From NCBI GenBank assembly GCA_039105265.1, contig JAPFFF010000056.1:744001-808000 (forward strand): 64,000 nucleotides of DNA, in the 5' to 3' direction. The stretch's first letter is position 1. The number at the start of each line of letters is the position of its first letter. This DNA is from Tritrichomonas musculus (Eukaryota; Parabasalia; Tritrichomonadida; Tritrichomonadidae). Both the position numbers and the translations under genes were made by a program. Positions 63,001 through 64,000 of this stretch are shown piece by piece. The notes below the pieces were generated by a model that saw nothing but the letters and a program-made list of their open reading frames with translations, was not told where the DNA came from and made no database searches.

Positions 63001-64000
63001 AGAATGTCATATTTATTTATCAAATAAGCAAATAAAATTTTAATTTCACTATTGAATGAACTTTCATTAATGATACGAAAAGCTTCTTTCGCTAAATCTA
63101 AATCAATCCAGTTTTTACCTTCATCCAATCTTAGACCTGGATTGAATTTTCTTGATAAAAAATCTGATTGAAAAGTATCTTCTAAAATTTCACTTAAATT
63201 GTGAATAATATCAATTATTTTGGAATCACATGTATATTCGCCTGCATTAGCAATAATAATGTCTAAAGCATCATCTGAATCTGATTCTTTTCTATTCATA
63301 TTTTCCTTTTGCTGTTCATTATTATTATTATTGTTTTGCTGCTTGGTAAATGTTAAAAGATCAGTCAGTGATCTTGAGTGAGAAGGATTTATAATGGAAA
63401 TATCGCATTCACTACATTGACTGTCTTCATCGATATCAACAAATTCGTCTGATGGCTCAACTGATAATGATTCTGCAATTTCTATATTGTTTTCACTTTC
63501 ATCTTCATCAGTTGATGCTTGATTTAATTCTCTTTTAAAGAAAATAAAATCTTTGATGATTCCAATCAGTAAGTAAACATCTCCGTTTCTTGCATCTTGA
63601 TTCTTTGCAATTTCAAGTAAAACATCATGAACAATACCATCAGCTACACCTACATCATAGCATGATATTCCAATTGCATTTATTGCATCAATCAGTTCAA
63701 TCCAATATCCTTTAAACAACGAAATAACAAATTTTATTATTTCTTTGTAAAGATCATTTTGCTTAATGAATGCATAAATCAACAAAGCCGGATAAATTGT
63801 TGATTGTTGCAAATTATAATAATTAAGATGACGATCTGCTTTCTTCAACAATAATTGTAAATATTTAAAACCTCCCAAAATTGCATTGATGCATAAAATT
63901 GGCAATAATTCAACTGCTTTGAATGAATTCATTAATGAAATTAAAAGAATATAAAATTCTTCTGAAATAATATAATTATCTTTGATATACAAAGAAATAA
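60093..64000 (-). CDS. BEACH-domain protein with C-terminal WD40-like region (5' end outside window)
   Basis: The frame is open to the right window edge (no ATG near it), so at least 1300 C-terminal residues are seen. A helical region comes first. A PH-BEACH-like barrel follows (SASITIDDNSLSITKTKRNK...). The BEACH domain has its hallmark blocks: LWLNGKISNFQYLMSLNIIS with GRSFND and YPVFPWIL, DLSKPVGALNEQR, FRIEPFTTKYF, FRELIPEFFFFPEFL, and LPKWANNSANEFVYLHRKAL with LNEWIDLIWG. The last ~300 residues are WD40-type strands (VSIETNQEGLIAVSTEDSTV, VECIAINPFSDSLVLGTSDN). BEACH proteins act in vesicle trafficking, lysosome size control and autophagy. They are large and cytosolic and act as scaffolds. 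Confidence 0.93.
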   Translation of the reverse strand, partial: ISLYIKDNYIISEEFYILLISLMNSFKAVELLPILCINAILGGFKYLQLLLKKADRHLNYYNLQQSTIYPALLIYAFIKQNDLYKEIIKFVISLFKGYWIELIDAINAIGISCYDVGVADGIVHDVLLEIAKNQDARNGDVYLLIGIIKDFIFFKRELNQASTDEDESENNIEIAESLSVEPSDEFVDIDEDSQCSECDISIINPSHSRSLTDLLTFTKQQNNNNNNEQQKENMNRKESDSDDALDIIIANAGEYTCDSKIIDIIHNLSEILEDTFQSDFLSRKFNPGLRLDEGKNWIDLDLAKEAFRIINESSFNSEIKILFAYLINKYDILFAMQMDSFLDSLYPRLKIREEKITNFNNTYKKVLSQLNRKEISPQFVSFVNAIKFFYNSCLHDSSFEYKEKVEQLITDNFVIFNQFTNQIKITVASNKKIWSSLWSSLSVPQSPWSDSIRKNPKVEFKRINTFCYAYCPYKLQRIESITNNLPSPSSPTRNNLVSSKSLLFDQIRKKDSTSYESFNNLPFDIAKKAECKLLTIGVQKSASITIDDNSLSITKTKRNKTETILYDNIYLILYATNLFDCSTIKILTKARECYFLLFNNEMFENIISCIKKNIANDKKVRCMYPRASYSSFPHTDLWLNGKISNFQYLMSLNIISGRSFNDAEHYPVFPWILTDYDNSTLDLNNQLIYRDLSKPVGALNEQRLKELLNKSKETRNNSYLYESCYSNESSVYSWMFRIEPFTTKYFEMDIEKRSNMFNSIAESYRQATNDPNDFRELIPEFFFFPEFLRNINNIENESVCDVELPKWANNSANEFVYLHRKALESDFVSLHLNEWIDLIWGIKQDGKEAIKAHNNFCPDLYQPSSNENSEHGHIPLKLFDKKHPKKSFNSSLITKSSIKYFNQKYSSHSQASISVDEVDNNVHYSCIKFADIETFISADVTFSPSKKKLDFTFLDSKGNFVLYNLDFNSFESKQFTVKSKNIKKMKIENCESLSFPVFVNNKRFCFIDKTSSSIKVVNCLNGNIEKAIEQTFPVVSIETNQEGLIAVSTEDSTVTVYDIEHLSSLRPPSSRLVLSSPTSSASSLLNSNISLYSNTNSSSLSELSSRFDSTSNSQNIIESTPYIGTLSLFKYSVECIAINPFSDSLVLGTSDNFLLFCRLNLNKMKVNHVVKTDGKPQKIIFTKTFSFFVVSLSRIENGEVIEELVLYSINGEKIRSITLENNKRIVAMTRACSHPGAFDYLIAADNDNNIYVFEAFYLKFGEPIFECKSKINKLTYIHEESLIVAFCEDSTAIVIHYPIID

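Overview
The window is very AT-rich nuclear DNA from a parabasalid protist (trichomonad). The evidence is the mix of gene families: DUF3447/ankyrin proteins, BspA-type leucine-rich repeat proteins, a mariner transposon, a Maverick/Polinton, intron-less genes, and a V-ATPase subunit a, a BEACH protein and an RCC1/kinase fusion of eukaryotic type. The long gene-poor stretches fit a large, repeat-rich trichomonad genome such as Tritrichomonas better than a compact one; the genus is inference.

Layout. 1-1530: AT-rich block with coding-like fragments interrupted almost only by TGA. 1714-1794: tRNA-Leu(TAA). 2009-3763: decayed ankyrin gene with a small mariner-type MITE (3783-4156) close to its start. 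5868-6497: unrecognised gene. 7572-9938: V-ATPase subunit a. 10210-15990: 5.78-kb Mutator-like element with 171-bp inverted termini and a 9-bp target duplication, with no transposase seen. 16779-16857: tRNA-Leu(CAG). 16884-17648: small membrane protein. 17892-18825: nested-palindrome element. 19032-20928: BspA gene and a truncated partial duplicate. 21020-23269: DUF3447 + BspA LRR + three ubiquitin-like domains in one protein. 24180-25815: mariner with an open DD34D transposase.

The centrepiece is a 23.5-kb Maverick/Polinton (27469-51021). It has 322-bp inverted termini that differ at one base and a 5-bp target duplication (ATTAT). It sits inside a host DUF3447/ankyrin gene whose two halves lie at 51022-52568 and 25921-27463, and the host reading frame continues exactly across the duplicated 5 bp. 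The element looks whole. It carries an integrase, a packaging ATPase, a probable major capsid protein, a protein-primed B-family DNA polymerase, a GIY-YIG-like coiled-coil protein, two large paralogous fibre-like proteins and several small virion-type proteins. A 1.7-kb satellite, a 21-22-bp tandem repeat upstream of the polymerase gene, and a recurring A+T7 signal before many start codons are the unexplained internal structures.

Right side: 53.3-54.8 kb holds two MITE-like inverted-repeat structures in a gene desert. 56350-58653 is an RCC1/coiled-coil/kinase gene. 58966-59555 is a fragment of a second kinase abutting a Rab GTPase fragment. 60093-64000 is the 3' part of a BEACH/WD40 gene that runs off the window.
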